A stretch of DNA of 64,000 nt, from the NCBI GenBank assembly GCA_019677205.1, contig JAAMXY010000009.1:2846-66845 (forward strand). Direction: 5' to 3'. Below, piece by piece: positions 51,794 through 63,194 of the stretch. The stretch is from Pinguiococcus pyrenoidosus. Taxonomy: Eukaryota > Sar > Pinguiophyceae > Pinguiochrysidales > Pinguiochrysidaceae. The notes under the pieces were generated by a model. The model made no database searches and was not told the origin of the DNA. It saw only the letters and a program-made list of their open reading frames with translations. Position 1 is the first letter of the stretch. Every line of letters starts with the position of its first letter. Both the position numbers and the translations under genes were made by a program.

Positions 51794-54700
51794 ATGCGCG
51801 TCGGGGACCGCGTGCTCATCCACGCGCTGTCCGAGGAGGATCAGACGCCGGTGGGCTATGTGGCGGCAGAAGTGCATGGAGACCACATCTCGTCCTCGCA
51901 CTTCTGGAATCTACGGTGAGAGCATCGCAAGCCGAAAGCCTGAAGCCAAGAGAAGAGAGGCCACAGAGCACACACGCAGATCACAACATCTTCACGCACA
52001 AGACTTCCAGAGACGTGGGTTGAGACGGGTGGCTGACTCGATCTTGCTTCTGTGCTGCTAGATGCGGCGTCCAGCCATTTCGGAAGGGAACGGAAGAGCC
52101 GCTGCGGCTGTCGGACGCGCTCTTTGAAGTGTCCAATTGCTGCAAACCACAGGAGATCCATCGCTACAGCACGCGGGATGGCGGCAGTGTGGCACGGAAT
52201 CCCAGGTAGGCCCAAAGAGAATGCCCATGCTGAGGACGGGCCACCCAGACTCGGAAACACCCCAAGGCCAGAGGAGCGAGAGAGAGAGAGAGAGAGTGTG
52301 TGCTCATCCACCGTTCGTCTTTTGCTCAGATCCGCGTCCTTGGCCTTCGGCCACTGCGTGCAGTTGCGACATCTGCTCAGTGGGAAGAATCTGTGCATCA
52401 ACGTCAACGAGAGGTCTCTGGGCGAAGATCTCAGCATGCAGGTTCGGAACCATAGCGTGTGTCTGTCTGTTCTGCTGCGGCCTCAGAAAACATGCAGAGG
52501 GGTACTAAGCCGAGTCGGTGTGCGTCAGGTTTCCTTGCGTCGTCTGCCATGCAACGACGCAGAGGCCAAGGGCGACGGGCGAGAGGTGAAGGACTCGTCC
52601 TTTGACAAGGTGGATGAGAATCGGCTGCCCACCAAGAGGCGCCCAGCACGGTTGCCGCGACGAAGCTCCAGCGTGTCCACCGTGAACGGCCGCGACTCTC
52701 GAGGTCGATCCGCGTGGAGAGCGGCGTCCTCCGCCTACGAAGAGTCCAACACGCAGGTGCAGGAGGTATGGCTGGACAGCTGGTTCGAGATCCAGATTCC
52801 GCTGCCCGAGGGCCACCTCACGGAAGTGCAGGAGTACGACGAGCTGTACCTCTTCAGCAGCAGGTGGCAGCGCTACCTGCATCTGTACGGCAACCAGGAG
52901 ATCAACGCCGCCTTCGAGCCGTCCCAGTTCCGCTTCATCTGCTTCCAGGGCCACAGCAGCAGCATCGAGCGGCTGCCCTTCCGCTTCTTCGTGGGAGACT
53001 TCATCCGCATCTGCCACCTGCGCACCAGCTCGTACATGCACTGTGAGTCGCAGCGCAACTGCGGCTTCGTGTCCTACCACAAGGACGCCAGCTTGCGGAG
53101 GCAGCAAGCCGGCCAGAGTGCGGCCTCTCCGGAGCAAGAAGAGGCCGCCTACGGCGACGTCAACCTTCGCGCCGACTGCGATGACCCGCGCCGGAGGAAT
53201 CGAGTCAACGCCAGCAGCTTCTCCCTTTGGCAGGTGGAGCCCGAGACGGTGGCGGAGGGCAAGTTGTCGCTGGAGGAGGTGAGTCGAAGCATGGCGCGCA
53301 TCCGCTTCCGCCACGTGATGTCCGGCCGCTTCCTCACCGTCCGGGACGGCCATGTATGCCTCCTGCGCCACTTCGACATGCTCGACACCTCCGGCGGGCC
53401 CTGGGACCCCACGCTCTTCCAGATCATCATGCGCTCCAGCACGGAGGCCCAAGATGGCAAAGCCGACGCGCCTGAGACCCAGGCCGTGCATTCCAGCCGA
53501 CCCTCCTGCACCTTGACGGTAGACGACATGGCGGAAGCGCTGGATCCTCGCTTGCTGGAGTCCGCCTCGCACGTTCTGTCCAGGAATGCGGCCCGCCCAA
53601 GCGGCCCCATCGGAGAGGCCATGACGATCTTCGTGCTGCGCCACTGCCTGTCCGGAATGTGGATCGGCACGGACAAGGGCAGCTGCGCGATGTTCACGGA
53701 GAGCCGCTTGGAGAACCGCGGAGAGGCCGAGGCGGCCGCCGTCTCCCGCGACGAGGAGGGCTCTCCCGTGGAGCTGCAGCCGAAGCGGATCAGCCACTCC
53801 ACCGACTACTTCGCCTGCGTGAAGGTGTCGTCGTCGGAGATCATTCGGCTGGAGCATCTGTCCTGCGCGTCCTTCAACCTGCGCCAGACGATCCGCTCGC
53901 TGCTGCTCCGCATGAAGCTGAATCAGCCGGAGAGCGAAGCCCAGACGGCGCGGCGCTGCCAGAGCTTGAGCAACCTGAGGGACCTGCCGCACAAAAGGCC
54001 CGTGGACCTCGCGAGACGAGCTTTGCTGGACATCGACTACGACCACGACTCGGAGGCGCGCCTGGAAGGCAAGGCCACCGACGATGGGGCGCGAGCCGTT
54101 CGCCCGCTGCTCTCCATCGGCTTGCTGTCCCCGCTGGCGGCCTTCACCACCAAGGCCGTGAACCCGGCGCTGGTGGTCATCTACCATCTCATCCAGCTCA
54201 TCAACAATGCGAAGGGCAGCGACGCCTCCCTGGGGCCGGACGCGGCGGCCGGGTCGACCCTGTCGTCGACATTCACGATGGGCGGCGAGCAGCACACTTC
54301 GGCGATGGGCAAGTGGCTGGGTCCGCGGGGCTTCCAGCGCCTCATTCGAGAGCACAACATCGTGCAGATGCTGCTGGAGTTCATTCAGCTCACCATCGAC
54401 TTCGGAGAGCATGCGCTCTCGCCAGCCTCGACAGACTCGCAGGCGTTCTCCGAGCTCTTGTCCCGCGAGGACCGGAGCAGCCTGCGCCGCATTCCCGTGC
54501 AGGTGATCCTGGACGCCGACAAGAGCAGCCTCCCCAACATTTCGAACCTGAGGTCGCTGCTTCGGGCGATCACGACGCTCGGCGGCGCCTTCGTCAAGAA
54601 CCATTTCCGGTGCCAGATGTCTCTCGTGCCGCAGGTCCCGCTGCTGAAGAATCTGCTGAGCTACGGCCTAGCGGGCGGGATGCTGGAGGCCGCCTACGCG

Positions 54701-57700
54701 TATCAGTCCCACGTGATGAAGGACACGTCCGTCGAGGCGGTCCAGAGAGACGTGTCTGAGCTGCTGTATCTCCTGCGGCATCGCGGCTACAACGCTCGGC
54801 TCCTCGACATCCTGCGCGTGCAGTGCACGGCGAGCTTTCGCAACCAGATCTGGATCCTGAGTCAAGTGGTGGACGCGAGCAAATGGTTGCTTCCGACGGT
54901 GCGTCTGGTGGTCTCGCCGCACAAGACGCTTCAGTCCGTCCAGCTGTGCTTCCGTCCCGAGGACTCGGAAGGCTTCGTGGTGAAGCTTAGCATCGCCGGC
55001 AAGTCCAGGCTGCAGTTCAACAAGGAGTACTTGTCGGCGGCGGAGCTCGTGTCGCCGGTGGCCACGCGATCCAACGCGCGGCGCCGTGCGCGGGAAGAGG
55101 TCCTCAGCTCCAGCCTGGGACGCGGCATTGCGAGCGGCAATGGCCCAAGTACTCGGGACGACGAGGTCCGCCTCACCATGTACCACGTGGCAGCCGTCCG
55201 CCTGGTCGCTGCGCTGTGCCGACACGGATACAAGAAGGCTCACGACTTTGCCGAGCAGCTGGAGGGGTATGACCCCACCACGGTGTGCACCATCATGTCC
55301 AGCGCCCACGTGCCGGAGATCATCCGCTCGGCGTACAGCGAGCTGCTGGTCCGTCTGTTCTTGGAGCGCTGGTCCACCCATCGCATCCCGATCAACAATC
55401 GCGTTCGCGTGGTCAACACCGAGGACGTCATCAATGAGACGACGAGGAGATCGATCAGCGGCGACGACAGCCGGAGTTCCTTCGGAACGGAGCTGGACAC
55501 GTGGCGCCTGTTCCACGACGAGAACGCGGGCGATCCGCTCTTCGACGCCTCTCCGCAGGGGCGCGAGGACTTCCTCACCAGCTGTCGCAATCTGGCCTTT
55601 GCGTGCTTAAAGGAATGCATCGACAACAGCTCCTGGAGCCCGGAGCGCGACGAGCGCTCCGGCGACTTCTTGGACTTGTGCGGCGCCGTGCTGGACCTGT
55701 GCGACAACCTGATGCACTTCCACGGCATCCGCCAGATGGCCCATGTCCGCGAGCTCTTCGAGATGCTCGTCTGCTTGTTGGAGAGGCTCCCGGAAGAGCC
55801 ACGCGCAGGCGTGGATGTGCGGAGGGACTCGCTGGAGTCTCCGCAGCCTAGCGAGAATCTCGGCTTGCGCGTGTCCAGCCCGACCCTGTACGACTCGGCC
55901 ATCGACTTCTCGGAGGTGGCGTCGACGGAAGCGAAGCGCGAGCGCCAGCAGCATTCGGCCTTCGTCATCCGCCGCCGGGCGATGAAGCTCTTCCACATGG
56001 TGCTGGACTGCCGCATTGACCACATGATTTCCTCCATCATCCGCCACACCCACGCGCTGGACGTGGCGAAGGTCCGGCCGGAGGAGCTCCAGCCAGGCGC
56101 TCAGCTGGAAGCGGCCACTCTCAGGGCGAAGGTGACCATGGAAACGAAGAAGCGGGCGAGAGGCATGCTGCGCCAGCATCTGTTCCGGATGGTCGGCCTC
56201 TCGGCCTTTCCTGCGCTGCCGAGCCTGAGGCCCACCAACGAGGCAGCGGAGGCGGAGTACCTCGAGCCGAGCGACGACGAAGAGCCGGCGCAGCTCTGGG
56301 AGCGGGCGTTTGGCGAGACTCGCTTTGACATCGAGCTGTGCTCCTGCGACACCTCCTTCAATGCGGTTCTTCGGCTCACCTCCATCGTGAAGGCGCTGAC
56401 CAACAGCCGCGACAAGGTCCTGCGCAGCGCCGCCTTCGAGCTGCAACTGCGTCTGTATGGCACTGTGGAGCAGTTGCGCTCCGAGGTGATGCGGATCGAC
56501 CTGCTGTACACGGACAACAACGACGTCCACCTCGCGATGGTCCGCACCAAGAAGATCCTCACCACGGTGTACAAGAATCGCGTGTATCGCGTGATAGGCA
56601 GCGACCTGGTTGCTGACGACAACGGCGACGGAGATGGCAGCAACGGAGACGACGAGCTGAGCGAAGCGGAGACAACCCACCAAGTGCTGATCTCGTGCTT
56701 GGAGGCCCTGCGGAGTGACTTTTACAGTGACAGCAGCTGCACGGTCGCGACGACGCAGGAGCGGAGGGCCACCAAAGTGCTGCTGAGCCTCGATCTCGAG
56801 AAGGTGCTGCTGAATCTGCTGGGCACGCTCCGGATGTCGGTGGAGCAGATCGACGAGGCCACGCAACGGGAGGCCAGGGCAATCTTCAGAACCCTCCAGG
56901 CGGTGCTCAGGTCCGGCCCGGTGGACTCTCGGGCCTTCTTGTTTCAGAAGCTGCCGCTGCTCCTCCGCTTCACGAGGATCATTCCGGAGACCTGCGCCAT
57001 GCTGGTGGTGGAGGTCGTCGCCTGGAACTTGTCCTTGCTCGGAGCCATCACGGACCACGTCGTATCTCGGGTTGTCGCGGACCTGAAAGCCGCCTACACG
57101 GCAAACGACTTCACCACGTGCGAGCACATCTTCCGCATCCTGCGGAGCTTCGTCGTGGCGCCCCGCCTCGAGACGCTCCATTCCACATGCGACCAAGAAG
57201 AGCTGCAGGAGTCCAAGCCCCATCAGGCCAACCAGAATCTCGTCCTGATGGAGCTTCTGAAGGTGCTCAACCCCGTGAAATGCTTGACGCCCTTGAAAAG
57301 CACTCCAACGGAGGTGCGGCGGCGCCAAGTGCTAGGTGCCCTGAAGCGTAGCGAGTCACTCGACGAGGATGAAGACGAGATCGACGAGTACGTGGGTGAA
57401 GATGACGACGAAGCTGACAATCATGGACTGGGCCAAAGCCATGACCAAAGCCACGGCCAAAGCCACAGTCAGAGCGAAGACGAAGCAAAGCAGGATACTC
57501 ACCCAAGCCCGAGCAGCTCGCTGGACGACGAAGCACGGGCGAGTTTCGAGCTGCCCAGTTGCCAGCGAAGCTCGCTCAGCTTCCAGTGCGCCTTGCTGAA
57601 CCTGCTGGAGGCCTGCTCGCGGGGAAGCAATCACTTCACGGAAGTTCAGTGCCGGTCGCTGCTCTCTCTCAGTTCGTTCGAGAAGGTTATCACCGACGAG

Positions 57701-60700
57701 CATCGGCCGGATCCTCTGCGACTCAGTCTCACCAAGTTCTTCGAAGCGATCTACTTTGATGTTCAGGTGCCCTTCGCCGGCTTGGACGCTTGTCCGGAGG
57801 TCTGGCGCCTCGTGCGCTACGGCAGCCGCATGCTCAAGGAGGCGCTCAAGCGTCGCCCATGCGACACGAGGCACAAGCTTTGCTTCGGCGGCCTGATGCC
57901 GCTGCTGCGGTCCTTCTACAAGACGAACAGCGGCACGCTGAAAATGGGACCAACGCAGGTCGGGGCGTCCTTCCGCCTTCTCAGGTACTGCTGCCTGATC
58001 CACGGCCGCAGCAAGCTGGACCTCTCCCGCCGGGAGCTGGAGGATCTTCGAGGCCTTGTTCTGGAACTTTGGCGCTGTGACAGTAGCATCGCGGAAGCGC
58101 TGCGGGACTTTAAGGACAGCACCAGCAGACGAGACACCGCGGAAGACAGCGACAAGAGCGTCAGCGTGCGCTCGTCGGGAGACTCCATTCTTACCATCAT
58201 CGAAGAGCAAGACGTTGGTTCCAGCGGCGACACGGGCCTCAAGCCAGCGCTGGACATTGCGTTGATGACGGAGCACAGCGACGAGTTGGACATCCGCGCC
58301 GAGATCGGGAGGATCATGAGCAGCCGCGTGACGCCGGGAAAGGGTACTAGCAAGGCCAGTCAAACCTCCGCCCGGCGCCGCCCAGCGAAGATCCAGCGGG
58401 CCGACACTGCTGAACATGGTATCAGCATTCCGCTGAAGAAGCTCAAGCCGGTGCAGAAGCTGCTGCAGTACCTGGAGGAGAAGCAACACGAGGCGCACAG
58501 CCGCCTCACGAAGGAGTTCCAGATGATCTACAACGACGAGATGCTCAGCAACGTCATGTGGGATCTCGCCGAGATCGAGATCGACTTCTGCCGAGAATCC
58601 AGAGTGCGCCTCAACTGCGTCTACCAGCAGCTGCATCTGCTTCGAGAGGTCATCGTGCGCGCCCCGGAGCAGGTGACGTCTCAGGACGAGCAGTACCGGA
58701 CGGCGCTGCTCGACAAGACGGTGCTGATGCCGCGGAAGCGGGTCGTGTCTTCCCCCCGAATGCGACTGAGCACGACGAAGCATCCTTCCACCGTCAAGCC
58801 GGAGTCCCCGCGGCGGCTTGACAGCGCCGAGGTGTCGAAGTCGTTTAGGAGGCGTGCTGCGAACGGCGCGTCAGCGATGGTGCTGAACTGCATTGAGCAG
58901 CAGAACCGAATCGTCAAGCTCGGGGGCGCCACAATGGTCCTGCAGATTTTGAGCATGAGTAACTTGCCAGATTTCATCGCGGCCGCAGCGTACAGATTTG
59001 GGGTCGCTCTGCTGGGCGAAGGCAACCCGACCGTTCAGAACGCCATCTACGAGTATCTCGCCGAGTCGCGGTACGATGATAGCCTTTTCGCGAACATCAT
59101 CGCGATCTTCCAGCGGTCGGCCCGAGCCATCCAGGAGTCGTCACACAGCCGCTCGTACAGTTTCGAAGACTTGCATGTCAGCCGCCGCCAAAGCGTCAAC
59201 CGATTCGGGATGCATCTCAATAGTATGTCACAGGCGAGCGTGGCGGAGCTGTCGCAGGACTACGGAGCCGCGGCCACGCCGTTCTTCACGATCGAGAGGA
59301 GGCGGAAGCAGTCGTTCATCGAGCTCAGCGACCAAGGCTCGGATGGTGCGCCTTCGGCGCCGGCCACGCTGCACAGCGAGCTCTTCATCATCGACGTGCT
59401 GGACTTCCTTCGCCTTCTGTGCAAGAATCATCACCGGCCGCTGCAGAACTACTTGCGAGTGCAGCGTGACAACATGCGCTCCTTCAACATCGTGAGCGAG
59501 CTCGTGGGCTACCTCCAGGAGGTCGAGTGGGTCCTTGATCTCAATTCCAACACGAAGCTCTGGAACATTGATGAGAACTCCATCTACGTCGCCTACAAGG
59601 TCATCCAGTGCCTGCGGGAGATGGCGCAGGGGAACACGCGAAACACGACCTGTCTCGCGCGGCCTACCCTGCTGCGGGGCATCAGCGACATCCTGTCGGA
59701 GTCGTATCACTCCAGCGGCTGGGAGGACCGCCTTGTGACTTCGTTGCACGAAGAAGCCGAGGTGCTGCCGGCGACGCTCCAGGCGGAGGTGATTCTCCTG
59801 CTTTACTCCATGCTGGAAGGCTGCCAGGAGGTGGACATCTTCGACGCCATTCTCAGCAACGCCAACATGGACGCCATCTCCTCCTACATTCTACGATGCG
59901 AGAGGAGCTACGCCACGACCTGGGCTTACCACCGGGGTCGCTTGAGCGGGCAGCCCTTCCGGACGCGGCTGGGCTACATCGACTCGACCGAGCCGTTCAA
60001 CATGCAGGCCGTCGAGGGCGTTGTGAACGTGGCCAACGACGTTGTCGCGTCGCGCACAGCGCTGGATGTGCACGCCAAGGACGAAGCGGCGTACCACGAG
60101 AGAGTCGCAATCGAGAGCCAGTGGATTGAGCGAATCAGCACGGTGTACAAGATGCTGCGCCTGCTGCTGGACGCAGTTGCTGCCGACCGGCTCCAAGGCG
60201 ACGGGGACACCAACCCCGATCGGAGGTCCTCGCGCTCGCGCGCCGACGAGGACGATGGAGATCCCGACGCGCTGGAACGATCGGCGGAGATCGTCGGCAA
60301 GTTTCATCCGTTCATGCGGCGCTGGGAGCCCATGCACACGAGCGTCGAGTTTGTGAGATACGGCAACATCGAGCGGATCTACTTCCTCAAGCCCACGATC
60401 TGCATCACGGCCTATTCGAAGACGAGCGTGCGCGAGTCCCGCGAGAGCATCAAGTTCCTGCTGAGCCGCAACTTCGAGAACCATTCCGAGAAGATCCAGC
60501 GCTTCATGCTGCTGGGGAGCCAGCTCCTCAATGAGATGGAGTACGTGGATCGCCTGCAGCGCTCCGGGATCAGCTTCCTGGCGAACCACGAGCTGGAGCT
60601 CATGAACGCGACCTTCCTCGTGGCGCTGCTGATCATCCTGCTGGACTTCGGATACGGCAGGGATGCCAGCGAGGACTCGGCGTCCGACCAGCTGCTGTAC

Positions 60701-61888
60701 ACGATATCCATCGTTTGCGGCGTCATCCACCTGTGCCTCAGCTCGCTGCGACTGCTGGCGTTGTCGTACAATCGCGGCATGCAGACGATGAACATGTTCC
60801 AGAACAACGTGCGCGGCGTGACTCTGTCCACGGGCAAGGCCAGGTCGGCGGCGCAGGCGGAGGAATATGAGGCTATGCAGTGCTCCGTGGGGCCCTATAA
60901 GAGCAGCTCGGGGAAGGGGAAGCATGCGTCGTTCTTCGGCAAGGTCCGCACGCGCTTCCTGAAGTGGCTGCTGCGGAAGATCGAGCTGTCGGACGACTTC
61001 TCGGCCGGCATCTCCGCCTGGCAGCGCTTCGAGGCACGCGTGCTTCGCTTCCTCTTGGTCACCAGCAGCAGCAACTACAACCTCTTCTACCTCTTCATCA
61101 GCGTCGCTGGCAATGTGGCCAGTCTCGCGGGCCCGGAGTGGAGCCAGGCGCGCAACGCCATCTTCACCTTCACTCTTCTGGACGTGGCCTTTCGGGAACG
61201 AGCCCTGGACCGCGTCCTCGGGGCCGTCCTGCTGAATCGGCAAGCGCTGCTGGAGACGGCGCTGCTGGCGGTGGTCATCATGTTCATCTACGGCAGCATC
61301 GCCTTTGCGCTGTTCTCCGACGATTTCCAGGTGAACGACCAGGGCGACACCGGCTGCGAGACGCTCTTTGGCTGCATCGTGACCGTCTTCAACTATGGCC
61401 TGCGCATCGACGCGGGCGTGGCGGATGTCATGTCCCGACCGGAGAACAACTTGACGGCGCACGCCGTGGGCAGACACATCTTCGACATCAGCTACTTCGT
61501 GCTGGTGACGCTCCTGCTGCTCAACATCCTCGCGGGTATCATCATCGACTCGTTCGCGCAGCTCCGCGACGAGACGCGCATGACCGAGACGGCGCTGGAA
61601 GGCCGATGCTTCATCTGCAACATTGAGAGTACCGTGCTCGACCAGTACAGCGACGGCTTCGACGCTCACGTGGCGCACGACCACAACATGTGGAGCTACA
61701 TCATGCTGAAGAAGTATCTGTCGCTCAAGAATCGCTCCTTCCTCACCGGCCAGGAGCTGTACCTGCTGCGCCACTTCGAGAGCAGGAACTACGGCTTCAT
61801 CCCGCTCGGAAGGGCGCTGTGCTTGGAGCAAGGCGGTGAGCATCTTGAGCGCAGAGCGTGGCAGGCTCACTCGCACACGGTCCGATAA
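51794..61888 (+). CDS. Inositol 1,4,5-trisphosphate receptor-type Ca2+ release channel
   Basis: Four exons are inferred: 51794-51915, 52062-52205, 52330-52441 and 52529-61888, about 3,245 aa (animal IP3Rs about 2,700). The N-terminus MRVGDRVLIHALSEEDQ is the suppressor-domain start. MIR-type segments follow (FGHCVQLRHLLSGKNLCINV, YLHLYGNQEINAAFEPSQFR, MARIRFRHVMSGRFLTVRDG). RIH and RIH-associated regions include FLRLLCKNHHRPLQNYLRV near residue 2420. Membrane helices begin near residue 2817. The pore segment TLFGCIVTVFNYGLRIDAGV is followed by AD (about residues 3070-3092), then LLLLNILAGIIIDSFAQLRD and the zinc-finger CFICNIESTVLDQY with HVAHDHNMW. These are IP3R hallmarks rather than ryanodine receptor. 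It should release Ca2+ from the ER. The filter reads DAGVAD instead of GGGVGD. Confidence 0.93.
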
Positions 61889-62070
61889 GCGGTCATCTTT
61901 CATCTGCTCCGTGAGCCGAGGAGGGCAGGAGGAGTGAAGGCCAGGCACGAGAAGGGAAGAGAAGAGAATAGACGAGACTAGGGGAGAAGAGGAGAGAACG
62001 GAAGAGATATCAGAAGTGCTGCGGGGAAATCAGCCGTATACTCGAGAGGAAAAACACTGAGAGAACGTGT

Positions 62071-62103
<33 letters not shown>

Positions 62104-62711
62104 GAGACGAAGAGAATCGAGATATCTGGAAAGGATCGTAGACACAACAACGTAGAGAGGTGTGATGGGATGGGCAAGAGGAAAAAGAGGGAGAAGTGGG
62201 CAGGAGGAGTAGAATAGGGACGGACTAGCGTAGGAAGCTTCAGAAAAGGGGATGATGGGAAGGCATCGGACGAGCTCATCAAAGAGCAGTAGAGCAGCCC
62301 GACCAGGCTTCTGGATCGCCGTCGTCAGTGCCGAGCGCCGCGATCTGGAATCTAGAAGAGGAAGAAGAGCCAAAGAAGCAGGGTTTTCACGTGAATGCCT
62401 TCGACCGAGACGAGCGAAAGGCGCCATCTCGCAAGAGCGGCGCGTCGCCATCGCAGTGCCTTGCCGGAACGACTACACTGCACCGGCGCACTTGGATCCG
62501 GCTCCCAAGCTCCAATCCAACAAAAGTCAAAGACTTTCGGGTACATATTTCAGAGAATTCTCTGTAATTCTCTGACAATGGCCTACCATCTCCGAGATTC
62601 CACGAACTCCGCTCGAGGCCAATTGACAAAGGGCTGTCCAGAAGCAGAAGCAGAAGCAGAAGCAGAAGCCGAAGTGTCTCCGCAGCGCCAAGGCCGGTAT
62701 CTTGGCCGAGC
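61889..62711. other. Intergenic region with purine and GA/GC simple repeats
   Basis: This 823-bp spacer is dominated by GA-rich sequence, with gcgcgcgcgc followed by a (GA)n run at 62070-62103 and a (gaagca)n run at 62641-62675. The frames here depend on those repeats. An upstream noncoding exon of the next gene is possible. Confidence 0.45.
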
Positions 62712-63126
62712 ATGGACATGCAAGTGGAAGAGACTTCGGATGAGCTGCTGTGCTTGCGCTCCGTTGACGACCTGCGTCGCGTCGTTGGTCTGGTGCGTTT
62801 GAGCGCGCGGGTCTTCGCTCAATCCCCTTGACTCACACTTCAGAATTCCGCCGCGTGCGCGGCCCTCCGATGCAGCCGATGCCCAACGACCACCTACAAG
62901 TGAGCGGCGCCGTCGCCATCTTCGGCCAGGAGCCCAAGCTTGTGGTGCCTCACGCGCAGCGGAAGCTGGTGAACAGAGAGGTGAAGCGCAAATGCCTCCG
63001 CTGCTGCTTGATGTGGGACTCGGAGCGTTTCTCGAGCTTCGTCTTTGCCTAATCTTCGTCCCATAATGCTTGCAGATTCGAGATCGGCTGCTGGACATGA
63101 TACGAGAGAACGTGGAGTCCCCGTAG
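62712..63126 (+). CDS. Small unknown protein, three exons (about 87 aa)
   Basis: This gene is built from splice signals rather than one ORF: 62712-62787, 62844-62980 and 63076-63126. Exon 1 (MDMQVEETSDELLCLRSVDD) ends in phase 1 at ttg|gtctgg and joins to EFRRVRGPPMQPMPNDHLQV, with SGAVAIFGQEPKLVVPHAQR after it. Exon 3 adds IRDRLLDMIRENVESP and a stop. Phases and composition are consistent, and the middle exon reads like a folded domain. I do not recognise the family. Its stop lies 68 bp from that of the convergent RNase P gene. An additional 5' exon within 62578-62700 is possible. Confidence 0.5.
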
Positions 63127-63194
63127 TGGCATGGCGTCGTCGCCGTGGAAATGGTGTGTCTGTCCGCGGAAGAGGTCAACCGAGGCTTCGAAAG

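Noticed and set aside
52505-61948. Long antisense ORFs opposite the IP3 receptor (for example 52505-54604, 55607-57328 and 59891-61948)
   Set aside because: They are shadows of a GC-rich coding strand: low-complexity Arg/Ala/Leu/Gln composition, no domains, and the opposite strand encodes an unmistakable channel.
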